Assembly: GCF_003386665.1 (NCBI RefSeq)
Contig: NZ_QTUB01000001.1
Span: 2,852,001-2,916,000 of the forward strand
DNA: 64,000 nucleotides
From: Xenorhabdus cabanillasii
Lineage (GTDB): Bacteria > Pseudomonadota > Gammaproteobacteria > Enterobacterales > Enterobacteriaceae
Reading direction: 5' to 3'
Below the pieces are notes generated by a model that was not told the origin of the DNA, made no database searches, and saw only the letters and a list, made by a program, of their open reading frames with translations. Positions 1 to 8,941 of the stretch are shown here, in pieces. A program made the position numbers and the translations under genes. Every line of letters starts with the position of its first letter. The first letter of the stretch is position 1.

Positions 1-2
1 TG

Positions 3-134
3 TATAGCAGAGGTGGAGGATTATATGAAGTTTATGATGTCAATGGAGAATATACCGGTTTACATGAATTACCACTGGAAACACCATTAATAGATCCCTT
101 TTCATCTCTATGTTTTTTTATCATAATATGTTGA
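3..134 (+). CDS. C-terminal end of an unidentified protein (truncated by the window edge)
   Basis: An open frame enters from the left edge and stops at TGA 132-134. It encodes about 43 residues with a polar, glycine-rich stretch (SRGGGLYEVYDVNGEYTG) and a short hydrophobic end. A Tyr-Glu-Val-Tyr-Asp...Gly-x-Tyr pattern of this kind resembles the C-terminal tips of some colicin- or CdiA-type toxins, but that is only an impression and too little sequence is present to assign a family. The gene is convergent with xseA. A second frame (1-90) is also open but gives a less protein-like, Met-rich peptide. Confidence 0.35.
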   Translation, partial: YSRGGGLYEVYDVNGEYTGLHELPLETPLIDPFSSLCFFIIIC

Positions 135-202
135 GCTTTTTTATACACCACGCCAAATTTATAAAGTTTATTGGAACTTATCACAAAACAGATAAGACAC
201 TT

Positions 203-1570
203 TTATACGTTATTTTTTCTCTTGCTAACTTTTTTCACTTTTATTACCTGGCTCTCAACCCAGCCATCCAGCAACCGGGTTTTCAGCGAATCCCCAACTT
301 TGACCTGCTTAACCTGTTTCAACAACTTTCCATCGGGCGTTTCACTGATACTATAACCACGACTCAACGTTGCCAACGGGCTTACGGCTTCCATTCGTGA
401 ACAGGAAACCACAAATCTCTCTTTATAACGAGATAATTGCCGTTCAATTGCCTGTTTTAACCGAAAATCATATTGTTGAATATGCTGGCTATAATACCGG
501 ATTTCCTGTTCAGGATTATGCTGTAGCAGTCTTTGATTTAATTTTTCATAGGAAATTGAATTTTGTTTCAGGCAGCGTAATAAACCATCGACCAGTTTCT
601 GCCGTAATTCAGATAAACGATTCTGTTGACGAGCCAGTCGCAAATCAGGCCTTTGTTGTTGAAGCCGATGTTGTAATCCATTAAAAATACGCTGCTTTTT
701 GGCAAAAAAGTAATCCATCGCCATTTCGAGACGTTGTTGCAGGGACTGAACTTGCCTCAACAATTCAATTTGATTACGGCTAACCAATTCTGCCGCCGCA
801 GAAGGAGTCGAAGCACGCAAATCAGCCACAAAATCTGCAATTGTGACATCAGTTTCATGCCCAACAGCACTGACGATAGGAATTTGGCTCTGAAATATCG
901 CGCGAGCTACCTGTTCGTCATTGAAACACCACAAATCCTCCAACGAACCACCACCACGCCCGACAATCAAAATATCACACTCTTGTCGGGTATTTGCCAG
1001 CTCAATCGCCCGAATAATCTGCAATGGCGCTTCTGCCCCCTGAACCGCAGTCGGATAAATAATAATGGGCAAAGAAGGATCACGACGTTTCAGAATATTC
1101 AGAATATCGTGCAATGCTGCACCACTGGTTGAGGTGATCACTCCAAGGCATTTAGCCGGTGAGGGTAGTGGTTTTTTATAGATCTGCTCGAACAACCCTT
1201 CTGCGGCGAGTTTCTGTTTCAATACTTCAAATTGCTGTTGCAATAACCCGTCACCGGCAGGCTGGATGCTTTCTACTATCAGCTGATAATCACCACGTGG
1301 CTCATACAGGGTGATTTGCGCTCTGACCAATACCTGCTGACCATTTTGTGGCCGGAATGCCGCTCGCAGATTGTAACTACGAAACATAGCTGCCCGGATC
1401 TGCGCCCGTTCATCTTTCAGCGTGAAATACCAGTGCCCGGATGAAGGTTGGGAAAAGTTAGAAATTTCAGCACTTAGCCAAATTCTACCCATTTCCAGCT
1501 CCAATAGCTGACGAACCGTCTGATTCAGACGACTAACAGAAAAAATTCCAGTGTTGGTTGGCAGTGACAT
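203..1570 (-). CDS. xseA: Exodeoxyribonuclease VII large subunit
   Basis: XseA is the catalytic large subunit of exonuclease VII, which with several XseB subunits degrades single-stranded DNA to oligonucleotides. The protein reads as a full-length homologue of E. coli XseA. It has an N-terminal OB-fold (about residues 10-105, including GEISNF-like and [10 protein letters not shown] segments), a central catalytic core with the family motifs [11 protein letters not shown] and [26 protein letters not shown], then a long helical region and a C-terminal RGYS segment. I chose the ATG at 1570 ([16 protein letters not shown]), which matches the family N-terminus; an upstream TTG in the same frame would add seven residues. 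It is divergent from guaB, as in other enterobacteria. Confidence 0.95.
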   Translation of the reverse strand: MSLPTNTGIFSVSRLNQTVRQLLELEMGRIWLSAEISNFSQPSSGHWYFTLKDERAQIRAAMFRSYNLRAAFRPQNGQQVLVRAQITLYEPRGDYQLIVESIQPAGDGLLQQQFEVLKQKLAAEGLFEQIYKKPLPSPAKCLGVITSTSGAALHDILNILKRRDPSLPIIIYPTAVQGAEAPLQIIRAIELANTRQECDILIVGRGGGSLEDLWCFNDEQVARAIFQSQIPIVSAVGHETDVTIADFVADLRASTPSAAAELVSRNQIELLRQVQSLQQRLEMAMDYFFAKKQRIFNGLQHRLQQQRPDLRLARQQNRLSELRQKLVDGLLRCLKQNSISYEKLNQRLLQHNPEQEIRYYSQHIQQYDFRLKQAIERQLSRYKERFVVSCSRMEAVSPLATLSRGYSISETPDGKLLKQVKQVKVGDSLKTRLLDGWVESQVIKVKKVSKRKNNV

Positions 1571-1659
1571 GTGAGCTAGATCAAATTTCAAAACAAAGAC
1601 TTAATTGACTGATAATAACTACTCATAACCACTAATCAAGAAATTTTTTCAGAAAATGC

Positions 1660-1690
1660 TGGAGGCAACCAATTACGGCCTGTATAATGC
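1660..1690 (+). promoter_or_regulatory. Probable guaB promoter with GC-rich discriminator
   Basis: In the xseA-guaB divergent gap there is a perfect -10 hexamer TATAAT at 1683-1688, preceded by TG one base upstream and followed directly by a GC-rich stretch (GCCGCGGC). A strongly GC-rich discriminator is typical of stringently controlled promoters, and E. coli guaB is known to be under growth-rate and stringent control. No good -35 hexamer is visible at the expected distance. I did not find a convincing PurR operator. Confidence 0.55.
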
Positions 1691-1741
1691 CGCGGCAATA
1701 TTTTATCCCTTATTGCCACATAGCTTGGTGAGATATTGCCC

Positions 1742-3208
1742 ATGTTACGAATTAGAAAAGAAGCATTAACTTTTGACGACGTTTTGTTAGTTCCTGCCCA
1801 CTCTACAGTTCTGCCTAATACAGCAGATTTATCCACTCAATTAACATCTACTATTCGCCTGAACGTGCCCATGCTCTCTGCGGCAATGGATACCGTGACG
1901 GAATCTGCCTTGGCTATCGCACTGGCACAGGAAGGGGGAATTGGTTTCATTCACAAAAACATGTCTATCGAACGTCAGGCTGAAGAAGTCAGTCGCGTGA
2001 AAAAACATGAAAGTGGTGTTGTGACCAATCCTGTCACTGTAACTCCACAAACGACACTGCGTGCAGTCAATGAACTGACTGAACGTAATGGTTTCGCAGG
2101 TTACCCGGTAGTGACAGAAGCGAATGAATTGGTGGGTATCATTACTGGTCGTGATGTCCGTTTTGTGACTGACTTGGATCTGCCTGTTACAGCCGTTATG
2201 ACGCCAAAAGAGCGCCTGGTGACGGTAAAAGAAGGTGAAGCCCGCGAAGTAGTATTGCAGAAAATGCACGAGAAGCGTGTTGAAAAAGCGCTGGTTGTTG
2301 ATGACAGCTTCCATTTGCTCGGCATGATTACTGTGAAAGATTTCCAGAAAGCAGAACGTAAACCGAATGCCTGTAAAGATGAGCAGGGGCGTCTGCGTGT
2401 TGGTGCTGCGGTTGGTGCCGGTGCGGGCAATGAAGAGCGTGTTGATGCACTGGTTGCTGCGGGTGTAGACGTGCTGCTGATTGACTCATCCCATGGTCAT
2501 TCAGAAGGTGTTTTGCAGCGTATCCGCGAAACTCGTGCCAAGTATCCTAATCTGCAAATCATCGGTGGTAACGTAGCGACTGGTGAAGGTGCTAAAGCGC
2601 TGGTGGAAGCCGGTGTGAACGCAGTTAAGGTAGGTATTGGCCCAGGCTCTATCTGTACTACTCGTATCGTTACGGGTGTTGGTGTTCCGCAAATTACTGC
2701 AATCGCTGATGCAGTGGAAGCACTGGAAGGAACTGGAATTCCAGTCATTGCTGACGGTGGTATCCGTTTTTCAGGTGACATTGCCAAAGCCATTGCTGCG
2801 GGTGCATCTTGTGTGATGGTAGGTTCAATGCTGGCTGGTACAGAAGAATCTCCGGGTGAAATTGAGCTTTACCAGGGCCGTTCATTCAAATCTTATCGTG
2901 GAATGGGTTCTTTGGGCGCGATGTCCAAAGGTTCTTCTGATCGTTACTTCCAGACTGATAATGCGGCTGACAAATTGGTGCCAGAAGGTATTGAAGGCCG
3001 TGTTGCCTATAAGGGGCTGCTGAAAAATATCGTCCACCAACAAATGGGTGGTTTGCGCTCCTGCATGGGATTGACAGGTTGTGCCACGATTGGCGAACTG
3101 AGAACTAAAGCAGAATTCGTTCGCATCAGTGGTGCTGGTATTCAGGAAAGCCACGTCCATGACGTGACTATCATCAAAGAATCGCCAAACTATCGTTTAG
3201 GTTTGTAA
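1742..3208 (+). CDS. guaB: Inosine-5'-monophosphate dehydrogenase
   Basis: GuaB oxidises IMP to XMP with NAD, the first committed step of GMP synthesis. The 488-residue protein matches E. coli GuaB along its whole length. It has a TIM-barrel, two CBS domains inserted at about residues 93-205 ([16 protein letters not shown] and [16 protein letters not shown]), the catalytic loop [11 protein letters not shown] with the active-site Cys at about residue 305, the IMP-binding DGGIRFSGD segment and the mobile flap with RGMGSLGAM. The start is the ATG at 1742 ([14 protein letters not shown]); a TTG six bases upstream is in frame but the family begins at MLRI. It is followed by guaA with an intergenic hairpin. 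Confidence 0.98.
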   Translation: MLRIRKEALTFDDVLLVPAHSTVLPNTADLSTQLTSTIRLNVPMLSAAMDTVTESALAIALAQEGGIGFIHKNMSIERQAEEVSRVKKHESGVVTNPVTVTPQTTLRAVNELTERNGFAGYPVVTEANELVGIITGRDVRFVTDLDLPVTAVMTPKERLVTVKEGEAREVVLQKMHEKRVEKALVVDDSFHLLGMITVKDFQKAERKPNACKDEQGRLRVGAAVGAGAGNEERVDALVAAGVDVLLIDSSHGHSEGVLQRIRETRAKYPNLQIIGGNVATGEGAKALVEAGVNAVKVGIGPGSICTTRIVTGVGVPQITAIADAVEALEGTGIPVIADGGIRFSGDIAKAIAAGASCVMVGSMLAGTEESPGEIELYQGRSFKSYRGMGSLGAMSKGSSDRYFQTDNAADKLVPEGIEGRVAYKGLLKNIVHQQMGGLRSCMGLTGCATIGELRTKAEFVRISGAGIQESHVHDVTIIKESPNYRLGL

Positions 3209-3220
3209 TTTATTTATTAA

Positions 3221-3260
3221 AGTGGCCCGCAATTGCGGGTCACTGACTTTTATTTTTTTA
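3221..3260 (+). terminator. Hairpin with T-rich tail between guaB and guaA
   Basis: The arms AGTGGCCCGC and GCGGGTCACT (3221-3244, AATT loop, one mismatch) are followed by a T-rich tract to 3260. It looks like a rho-independent terminator and may be leaky, because guaA begins only 31 bases later with no obvious promoter of its own. Partial termination inside guaBA is inference. Confidence 0.6.
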
Positions 3261-3290
3261 ATTGCCACTTGTTTTGGGAATTCACCTCGA

Positions 3291-4868
3291 ATGACAACTA
3301 ATATCCATCAACATCGCATTCTGATCCTTGATTTTGGCTCGCAATATACACAGTTAATTGCCCGCCGTATTCGTGAAATTGGTGTTTATTGTGAACTTTG
3401 GACATGGAACGTCACTGAAGAACAAATCCGCGCATTTAACCCGAACGGCATTATCCTTTCTGGTGGCCCGGAAAGCACAACTGAAAACGACAGTCCACGT
3501 GCACCAGAGTATGTCTTCAACGCAGGCGTGCCAGTATTGGGAGTTTGCTATGGTATGCAAACCATGTCCATGCAACTGGGTGGAGAAGTTTCTAATTCTA
3601 ATGAGCGTGAGTTCGGCTATGCTCAGGTTGAGATCAAAGGTGACAGCAAGCTGTTCCGTGGTATTCAGGATACACTAAATGAATCAGGTACGCCGGTACT
3701 GGATGTGTGGATGAGCCATGGCGATAAAGTAACAGCTATTCCCGAAGGTTTTACAACCGTGGCCAGCACGGATAGCTGCCCATTTGCTATCATGGCAAAT
3801 GATGAAAAACGTTTTTATGGTGTGCAATTCCACCCGGAAGTGACTCATACCCATCAAGGCTTGAATATACTGAAACGTTTTGTGCTGAATATTTGCCAAT
3901 GTGAAGCGCTGTGGACGCCGGCTTCTATTATTGACGATATCGTAGAACGTTTGCGTGCAAAGATTGGCGATGATCACGTTATTCTGGCGCTGTCTGGTGG
4001 TGTTGACTCTTCTGTAACTGCACTGCTGTTGAATCGTGCAATTGGTAAGCGTCTGACTTGTGTATTTGTAGACAATGGACTGCTGCGTCTGAATGAAGCA
4101 GATCAGGTGATGGAAATGTTTGCGGGTAAATTTGATCTGAACATTGTCCATGTTAAAGCGGAAGATCGCTTCCTTTCTGCGCTGGCAGGAATTGATGATC
4201 CTGAAGCTAAACGTAAAACTATTGGTCACGTGTTTATTGATGTATTTGACGAAGAAGCTGCAAAGCAAACTCAGGTCAAGTGGCTGGCACAAGGCACGAT
4301 TTATCCAGACGTTATTGAATCTGCGGCCTCTGCGACAGGTAATGCACATGTGATCAAATCTCACCATAATGTGGGTGGTTTGCCGGAAGATATGAAACTG
4401 GGTCTGGTTGAGCCGCTGAAAGAGCTGTTTAAAGACGAAGTTCGACGCATTGGTCTGGAACTGGGCCTGCCATATGACATGCTGTATCGTCACCCATTCC
4501 CAGGGCCGGGTCTTGGTGTTCGTGTACTGGGTGAAGTGAAAAAAGAGTACTGTGACTTGCTGCGCCGTGCTGATGCTATCTTTATTGAAGAACTGCATAA
4601 GGCAGATCTGTATAATAAAGTCAGTCAGGCATTCACCGTATTCCTGCCAGTTCGTTCTGTTGGTGTAATGGGAGATGGTCGTAAATATGACTGGGTTGTA
4701 TCTCTGCGTGCAGTAGAAACCATTGACTTTATGACTGCACATTGGGCACATCTGCCATATGATTTCCTGGGCCGCGTATCAAACCGTATCATTAATGAGG
4801 TCAATGGTATATCGCGAGTCGTTTATGATATCAGCGGTAAACCACCAGCAACAATCGAGTGGGAATAA
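3291..4868 (+). CDS. guaA: GMP synthase (glutamine-hydrolysing)
   Basis: GuaA converts XMP to GMP using ATP and glutamine. The N-terminal class I glutamine amidotransferase domain (about 1-200) has the nucleophile Cys86 in GVCYGM and the partner His/Glu in [10 protein letters not shown]. The ATP-pyrophosphatase domain follows with the P-loop LSGGVDSSV, then the C-terminal dimerisation domain ending in PPATIEWE. I chose ATG 3291 ([20 protein letters not shown]), which gives 525 residues, the E. coli length. An in-frame start 69 bases upstream would add a hydrophobic extension that overlaps the guaB hairpin and is not found in the family. Confidence 0.98.
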   Translation: MTTNIHQHRILILDFGSQYTQLIARRIREIGVYCELWTWNVTEEQIRAFNPNGIILSGGPESTTENDSPRAPEYVFNAGVPVLGVCYGMQTMSMQLGGEVSNSNEREFGYAQVEIKGDSKLFRGIQDTLNESGTPVLDVWMSHGDKVTAIPEGFTTVASTDSCPFAIMANDEKRFYGVQFHPEVTHTHQGLNILKRFVLNICQCEALWTPASIIDDIVERLRAKIGDDHVILALSGGVDSSVTALLLNRAIGKRLTCVFVDNGLLRLNEADQVMEMFAGKFDLNIVHVKAEDRFLSALAGIDDPEAKRKTIGHVFIDVFDEEAAKQTQVKWLAQGTIYPDVIESAASATGNAHVIKSHHNVGGLPEDMKLGLVEPLKELFKDEVRRIGLELGLPYDMLYRHPFPGPGLGVRVLGEVKKEYCDLLRRADAIFIEELHKADLYNKVSQAFTVFLPVRSVGVMGDGRKYDWVVSLRAVETIDFMTAHWAHLPYDFLGRVSNRIINEVNGISRVVYDISGKPPATIEWE

Positions 4869-4914
4869 GCTAAAGCTTTCCAAGGCTTCACCAAATTATC
4901 ATGATTTTCTCATT

Positions 4915-4940
4915 AAGGCCCTGATTTAAGGGCCTTTTTA
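4915..4940 (+). terminator. Rho-independent terminator of guaBA
   Basis: AAGGCCCT (4915-4922) pairs with AGGGCCTT after a short loop and runs into a T stretch ending at 4939. It lies about 45 bases after the guaA stop codon. Confidence 0.85.
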
Positions 4941-5256
4941 TCTCTGGATCTCACCAAATCACACTATACCAGCTGTAATATAGCCATATTTAATAACCTA
5001 CTTTGGAGCTAAGAAATCCCCGAAAAATAGACAGGCATAGCATCATGTGAGCTACTGACTATTCTTCCCCATTCAAGGAATACTGTTATGCCTGCACATA
5101 TATCTATTTTTTCTATGTGCTTTGTTGGTTGATAGTGACGTATATAGTGATAATAATAATTAAATATTATATTTTACATTGATTATCATCCAATGTAATG
5201 TGAATAGAAATCCATCATAAAATGGACTTCATCATATTCACATTAGGCCTTTGATT
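4941..5256. other. Non-coding gap between guaA and the OB-fold gene
   Basis: No convincing gene is seen. The second half (from about 5130) is very AT-rich, with a run of GATAATAATAATTAAATAT-like sequence that could serve as promoter for the next gene. Resemblance to a Fur box there is no better than expected for such AT-rich DNA. Confidence 0.4.
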
Positions 5257-6012
5257 ATGAATAAAAAAATGATGTTAACAGGTATTACTATTGCTTCTGT
5301 GTTATTTGGGCAAATAGCTTTGGCAAGCAATAAAATTATTCCTTTTACTGAGAATGATGCGAAGTTCGCGAAATCTTTGGTTGATAATGATGTCAATAAG
5401 TTATTTGCTGGCGGTAAGGTATCCGGTAATTATGGATATAAGTACATAACTGCAAGAGACTTATACAAAGAATATTCAGAGAATGAAGTAAGAGCAAACA
5501 GAGAGTTAAAATATAAAAAAGTTATTATTTCTGGAAAGATTAAAAGCATAAATAATTATCTTTCTGATGGTAAGTCATTTATTGCATTAAGTGCCGGTAG
5601 TTTCTTAGATACCGTACATGCAGCATTAGGTAATAACTTTCAAGATTATGCCCTTGAATTACACAAGGGGCAAAAGATCACCCTGGCATGCGAAGTGGTT
5701 GGGACGGTTGTTGGTGAACCTGTTGTAAAGGATTGCATACCAGAAAGCAGTGTGAAAGAGCAAGTAACCCAATCTCTGGTATTGCAAATTAATAAAGCAA
5801 TTAATGGTGACAGGGATGGATCTAATAGGAAAGGTGTTGCTATAGTGGCATTAACAAAATTAGTTAGTTTATCAACTAACAACTTCTCTATTTGTAAGAA
5901 AATTGATCTATCTTGCCTGCAATTAGCAAATAATCCAAAGTGGAAAAAGTTTGCAGCAGAAAACAAAGGGCAAATAGAACAGTATAAAAAAATGCTGGAT
6001 AATCAGAAATAA
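5257..6012 (+). CDS. Secreted OB-fold (tRNA_anti-like) protein of unknown function
   Basis: The 251-residue protein starts with a classical Sec signal peptide (MNKKMMLTGITIASVLFGQIALA|SN), so it is predicted periplasmic or secreted. Residues about 60-150 resemble the tRNA_anti-like OB-fold family (pattern LYKEYSENEVRANRELKYKKVIISGKI... then GQKITLACEVVGTVVGEPVVKDC). This fold is widespread in small bacterial exported proteins of unknown role. Two Cys pairs (near 143/153 and 215/221) could form disulphides. The C-terminal third (about 165-251) is helical, with a small Cys-Leu-Gln-Leu-Ala motif. I chose ATG 5257; the TTG six bases earlier is less likely. It stands alone between guaA and uhpT with its own AT-rich promoter region. 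Function is unknown. Confidence 0.75.
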   Translation: MNKKMMLTGITIASVLFGQIALASNKIIPFTENDAKFAKSLVDNDVNKLFAGGKVSGNYGYKYITARDLYKEYSENEVRANRELKYKKVIISGKIKSINNYLSDGKSFIALSAGSFLDTVHAALGNNFQDYALELHKGQKITLACEVVGTVVGEPVVKDCIPESSVKEQVTQSLVLQINKAINGDRDGSNRKGVAIVALTKLVSLSTNNFSICKKIDLSCLQLANNPKWKKFAAENKGQIEQYKKMLDNQK

Positions 6013-6209
6013 AATAACCTAAGATAATTAAAGATCAAAATCATAGGCATGCAATAGATAATAAAGTTGTTAGTGGCGGCCTTTCAAAGGATAAAAGAGG
6101 CTAATGGATGGAGCCTGGTCTTCGCATCGCACTTGTATTCCCCCTTAAAATCTTTCCTTACCAGACAGAGATTGTGACTCTTTTCACGCTTTACAGTAGA
6201 TAAACCTAA

Positions 6210-6230
6210 AACTAGGAAATATTCCTAGTT
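6210..6230. promoter_or_regulatory. Perfect 9-bp inverted repeat upstream of uhpT, candidate operator
   Basis: AACTAGGAA-ATA-TTCCTAGTT is a perfect dyad in the 375-base gap before uhpT, about 160 bases from its start codon. E. coli uhpT is activated by UhpA, whose sites are different. Since uhpA/uhpB are not visible nearby, another regulator may act here. The rest of the 6013-6387 gap shows no gene. Confidence 0.4.
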
Positions 6231-6387
6231 CAACTAAGACTATAGCTCAAGCCAACCTTTTATCACTCCTTTACACTATCAGTAATAATAATACCTACGA
6301 AAAATTTCGCGTTTCAGCGATCCACCTTTTTGGATTTCCACCTGCATTAAGAAGGTTCTTTTTATCGTGGTTATCTGAGGATTTCAC

Positions 6388-7764
6388 ATGCTTAAAATTC
6401 TTGAACAAGTCCGCCAACCAACGTTGGATTTACCAATCGAAGTACGCCGCAAAATGTGGTTTAAGCCTTTTATACAGTCGTATTTGGTGGTTTTTATTGG
6501 CTATATGGCTATGTATCTGGTGCGAAAGAACTTTAACATTGCCCAGAACGATATGGTTTCCACTTATGGTTTGTCGATGACACAGCTTGGTCTGATAGGG
6601 TTGGGTTTTTCTATTACTTATGGTGTTGGTAAAACCTTAGTCGCTTACTATGCTGATGGAAAGAATACCAAGCAATTCTTGCCATTTATGTTGATCTTGT
6701 CTGGTCTTGCCATGCTTGGTTTCAGTATGAGTATGGGCAACTCAGGCATCAGTATTTTCCTGATGGTAGCATTCTATGCTTTGAGTGGTTTTTTTCAGAG
6801 TATAGGAGGCCCGGCAAGTTATTCCACCATTACCAAATGGACACCCCGTAGTAAGCGGGGAACTTATCTTGGTTTGTGGAATATGTCACATAATGTTGGT
6901 GGTGCAGGTGCTGCCGGGGTTGCACTGTTTGGTGCTAACTATTTGTTTGACGGTCATGTGATAGGGATGTTTATTTTCCCTTCTATCATTGCGTTGATCA
7001 TCGGTTTTATCGGCTTACGTTACGGTAGCGACTCACCGGAAAGTTACGGTTTGGGTAAAGTTGAAGAATTGTTTGGTGAGAAGGTCAGCGAAGAAGATAT
7101 TGCGGCAGAAGAAAACCAAATGACCAAGCGTGAGATCTTTGTTGAATATGTCCTGAAAAATCAAGTGATTTGGCTTCTCTGCTTTGCCAATATTTTCCTC
7201 TATATCGTGCGGATTGGTATTGACCAATGGTCAACAGTATATGCATATCAGGAATTAGGGCACTCAAAAGAGATTGCGATTTCTGGTTTTACCATGTTTG
7301 AAGTCGGCGCGTTGGTGGGAACGCTAATGTGGGGTTATTTATCAGATTTGGCAAATGGTCGTCGTGCTCTGGTCGCATGCATCTCATTAGGCTTAATCAT
7401 TGTTAGTCTTGAATTCTATCAACATGCAACCAGTGAATTTATGTACTTAGGCTCCCTGTTTGTACTCGGATTTTTGGTATTTGGCCCACAGCTGTTGATT
7501 GGTGTGGCAGCCGTTGGTTTTGTACCGAAAAAGGCAATCAGTGTTGCAGATGGTGTTAAAGGTACTTTTGCGTATTTAATCGGGGACAGCTTTGCTAAAT
7601 TGGGCCTGGGGATGATTGCTGATGGTGTGCCTGTTTTTGGTTTAACGGGCTGGAAAGGCACTTTTGCGGCACTTGATGTTTCTGCATTTATTTGTATCGG
7701 CTTACTTGTTTTTGTTGCCATTGCTGAAGAGCGGAAAATCCGAAATAGCAGAAAATCACCGTAA
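6388..7764 (+). CDS. uhpT: Hexose-6-phosphate:phosphate antiporter
   Basis: UhpT imports glucose-6-phosphate and related sugar phosphates across the inner membrane in exchange for phosphate. The 458-residue protein matches E. coli UhpT nearly end to end, including the N-terminus ([21 protein letters not shown]), the organophosphate transporter signature region [13 protein letters not shown], the central loop [16 protein letters not shown] and the C-terminal half [23 protein letters not shown]. Twelve membrane segments of the major facilitator superfamily can be followed. An RBS-like GAGG lies nine bases before ATG 6388. Normally uhpT is downstream of uhpABC; here only a uhpC fragment is present and it lies downstream. 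Confidence 0.95.
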   Translation: MLKILEQVRQPTLDLPIEVRRKMWFKPFIQSYLVVFIGYMAMYLVRKNFNIAQNDMVSTYGLSMTQLGLIGLGFSITYGVGKTLVAYYADGKNTKQFLPFMLILSGLAMLGFSMSMGNSGISIFLMVAFYALSGFFQSIGGPASYSTITKWTPRSKRGTYLGLWNMSHNVGGAGAAGVALFGANYLFDGHVIGMFIFPSIIALIIGFIGLRYGSDSPESYGLGKVEELFGEKVSEEDIAAEENQMTKREIFVEYVLKNQVIWLLCFANIFLYIVRIGIDQWSTVYAYQELGHSKEIAISGFTMFEVGALVGTLMWGYLSDLANGRRALVACISLGLIIVSLEFYQHATSEFMYLGSLFVLGFLVFGPQLLIGVAAVGFVPKKAISVADGVKGTFAYLIGDSFAKLGLGMIADGVPVFGLTGWKGTFAALDVSAFICIGLLVFVAIAEERKIRNSRKSP

Positions 7765-7828
7765 ATTCTATGAAAAATGTTCTGACGCTATTGTTTCATC
7801 CACGGTAGCGTCTTTGGGCGAAACGTAT

Positions 7829-8590
7829 ATGTTCACAGTTTATTGCACAGTTATATTAATGAGTGGAATATTACTGTGCTGGCGATTACGTGATAAACCG
7901 ACTTCAATGGGATTGCCGACTATTGGCCAGTATCGCAATGATTTTTTGGAAAAAAAGCATGAGAACCAGGGGAAAGGGTTAAGTACCAGAGAAATATTGA
8001 GGACCTACGTTTTCCGCAATAAATACATTTGGTTACTTTCCTGTAGCTATGTGTTGGTTTACATCGTTCGCACGGTTATCAACGATTGGGGAAATCTTTA
8101 TCTGACTGAATACCACCATTATGATTTAGTGAGTGCAAATTTTGTCGTGTCACTTTTTGAGGTTGGAGGACTTATGGGTTCATTGGTTGCTGGTTGGGGT
8201 TCCGATAAGTTGTTCGGCGGTAATCGTGGTCCTATTAATTTAATATTTTCAATAGGGATTTTTTTATCAGTAGCGGCTTTATGGTTGATGCCGGTGACCG
8301 ATTTGGTGTTCCAATCGTTGGGTTTTTTTGCCATTGGTTTTTTTGTTTTTGGCCCACAATTATTGATTGGTATGGCTGCAGCAGAGTGCTCGCATAAAGA
8401 TTCTGCCGGCGCAGCAACAGGATTTGTCGGCCTTTTTGCTTATACTGGTGCAGCACTTGGTGGCTATCCTTTTGCGATTATTTTAGAAAATTACCACTGG
8501 ACAGGCTTATTTATTACTATTTCTGTTTGTGCTGTCATGATTGGCTTATTATTACTGCCTTTTTTGCAAGCCCAATTTCCTCAGCGATGA
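7829..8590 (+). pseudogene. uhpC: 3' fragment of the sugar-phosphate sensor gene uhpC
   Basis: From about 7829 the frame encodes the C-terminal half of UhpC, the membrane sensor that works with the kinase UhpB. It matches E. coli UhpC from LCWRLRDKP...GLP through VYIVRTVINDWGNLY, VAGWGSDKLFGGNRGPINLIF and IGMAAAECSHKDSAGAATGFVGLFAY to the end. The first half (about 180-190 residues, membrane segments 1-6) is missing. The frame continues upstream into the uhpT 3' end in a different reading frame, with no UhpC-like sequence. An ATG at 7829 could start a 253-residue protein, but half a major facilitator protein without uhpA/uhpB is unlikely to sense anything. I read it as a deletion remnant. Confidence 0.8.
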
Positions 8591-8823
8591 CACCGACGTC
8601 ATCCATTTTCATCATTTGATAATTATTGCGCTTTTATCCAGGTGATACCGCTCATATTTCTGCTCTCAATTCCGCTATCCGAAAATGACGAAGATACCAA
8701 ATGCTCCAAATAGCATACCGTCATATCCAGATAATAAAATAAACCAAAACAACTAGATAACAAACATTATCGTTATAAATTAACTGATTAATTTATAGAT
8801 GTAACTATTTGCTTAAATGGCAA

Positions 8824-8860
8824 TTGATATTAGTTATCATCATTAATAATAATTATCAAT
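8824..8860 (+). promoter_or_regulatory. Candidate promoter overlapped by Fur-like boxes upstream of the toxin gene
   Basis: TTGATA (8824-8829) lies 15 bases before AATAAT (8845-8850) or 17 bases before TAATAA (8847-8852), giving a plausible sigma-70 promoter about 90 bases upstream of the toxin start. Overlapping it, GATATTAGTTATCATCATT (8826-8844) matches 13 of 19 positions of the Fur consensus, and the adjacent 8842-8860 matches 12 of 19 by hand alignment. The region is AT-rich, so chance matches are possible. The remainder of the 8591-8941 gap shows no gene. Confidence 0.4.
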
Positions 8861-8941
8861 AAGGTTAAATATCTTTAGATATTCTGACTAACGTTCGAGG
8901 CGCGAAGAGCTTCACTTAAAAACAGACAAAGGATTACTTCA

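Noticed and set aside
3684..4751. 355-codon antisense ORF in guaA
   Set aside because: A shadow of guaA codon bias, with a Cys/His/Gln-rich composition not typical of protein; guaA is clearly conserved.
5140..5200. Fur-box-like sequence upstream of the OB-fold gene
   Set aside because: About 12 of 19 matches in an almost pure A/T stretch is not above what AT-rich DNA gives by chance.
7664..7828. Long N-terminal reading of the uhpC fragment overlapping uhpT
   Set aside because: The first 55 codons overlap the uhpT end in another frame and show no resemblance to UhpC; they are a fortuitous extension.
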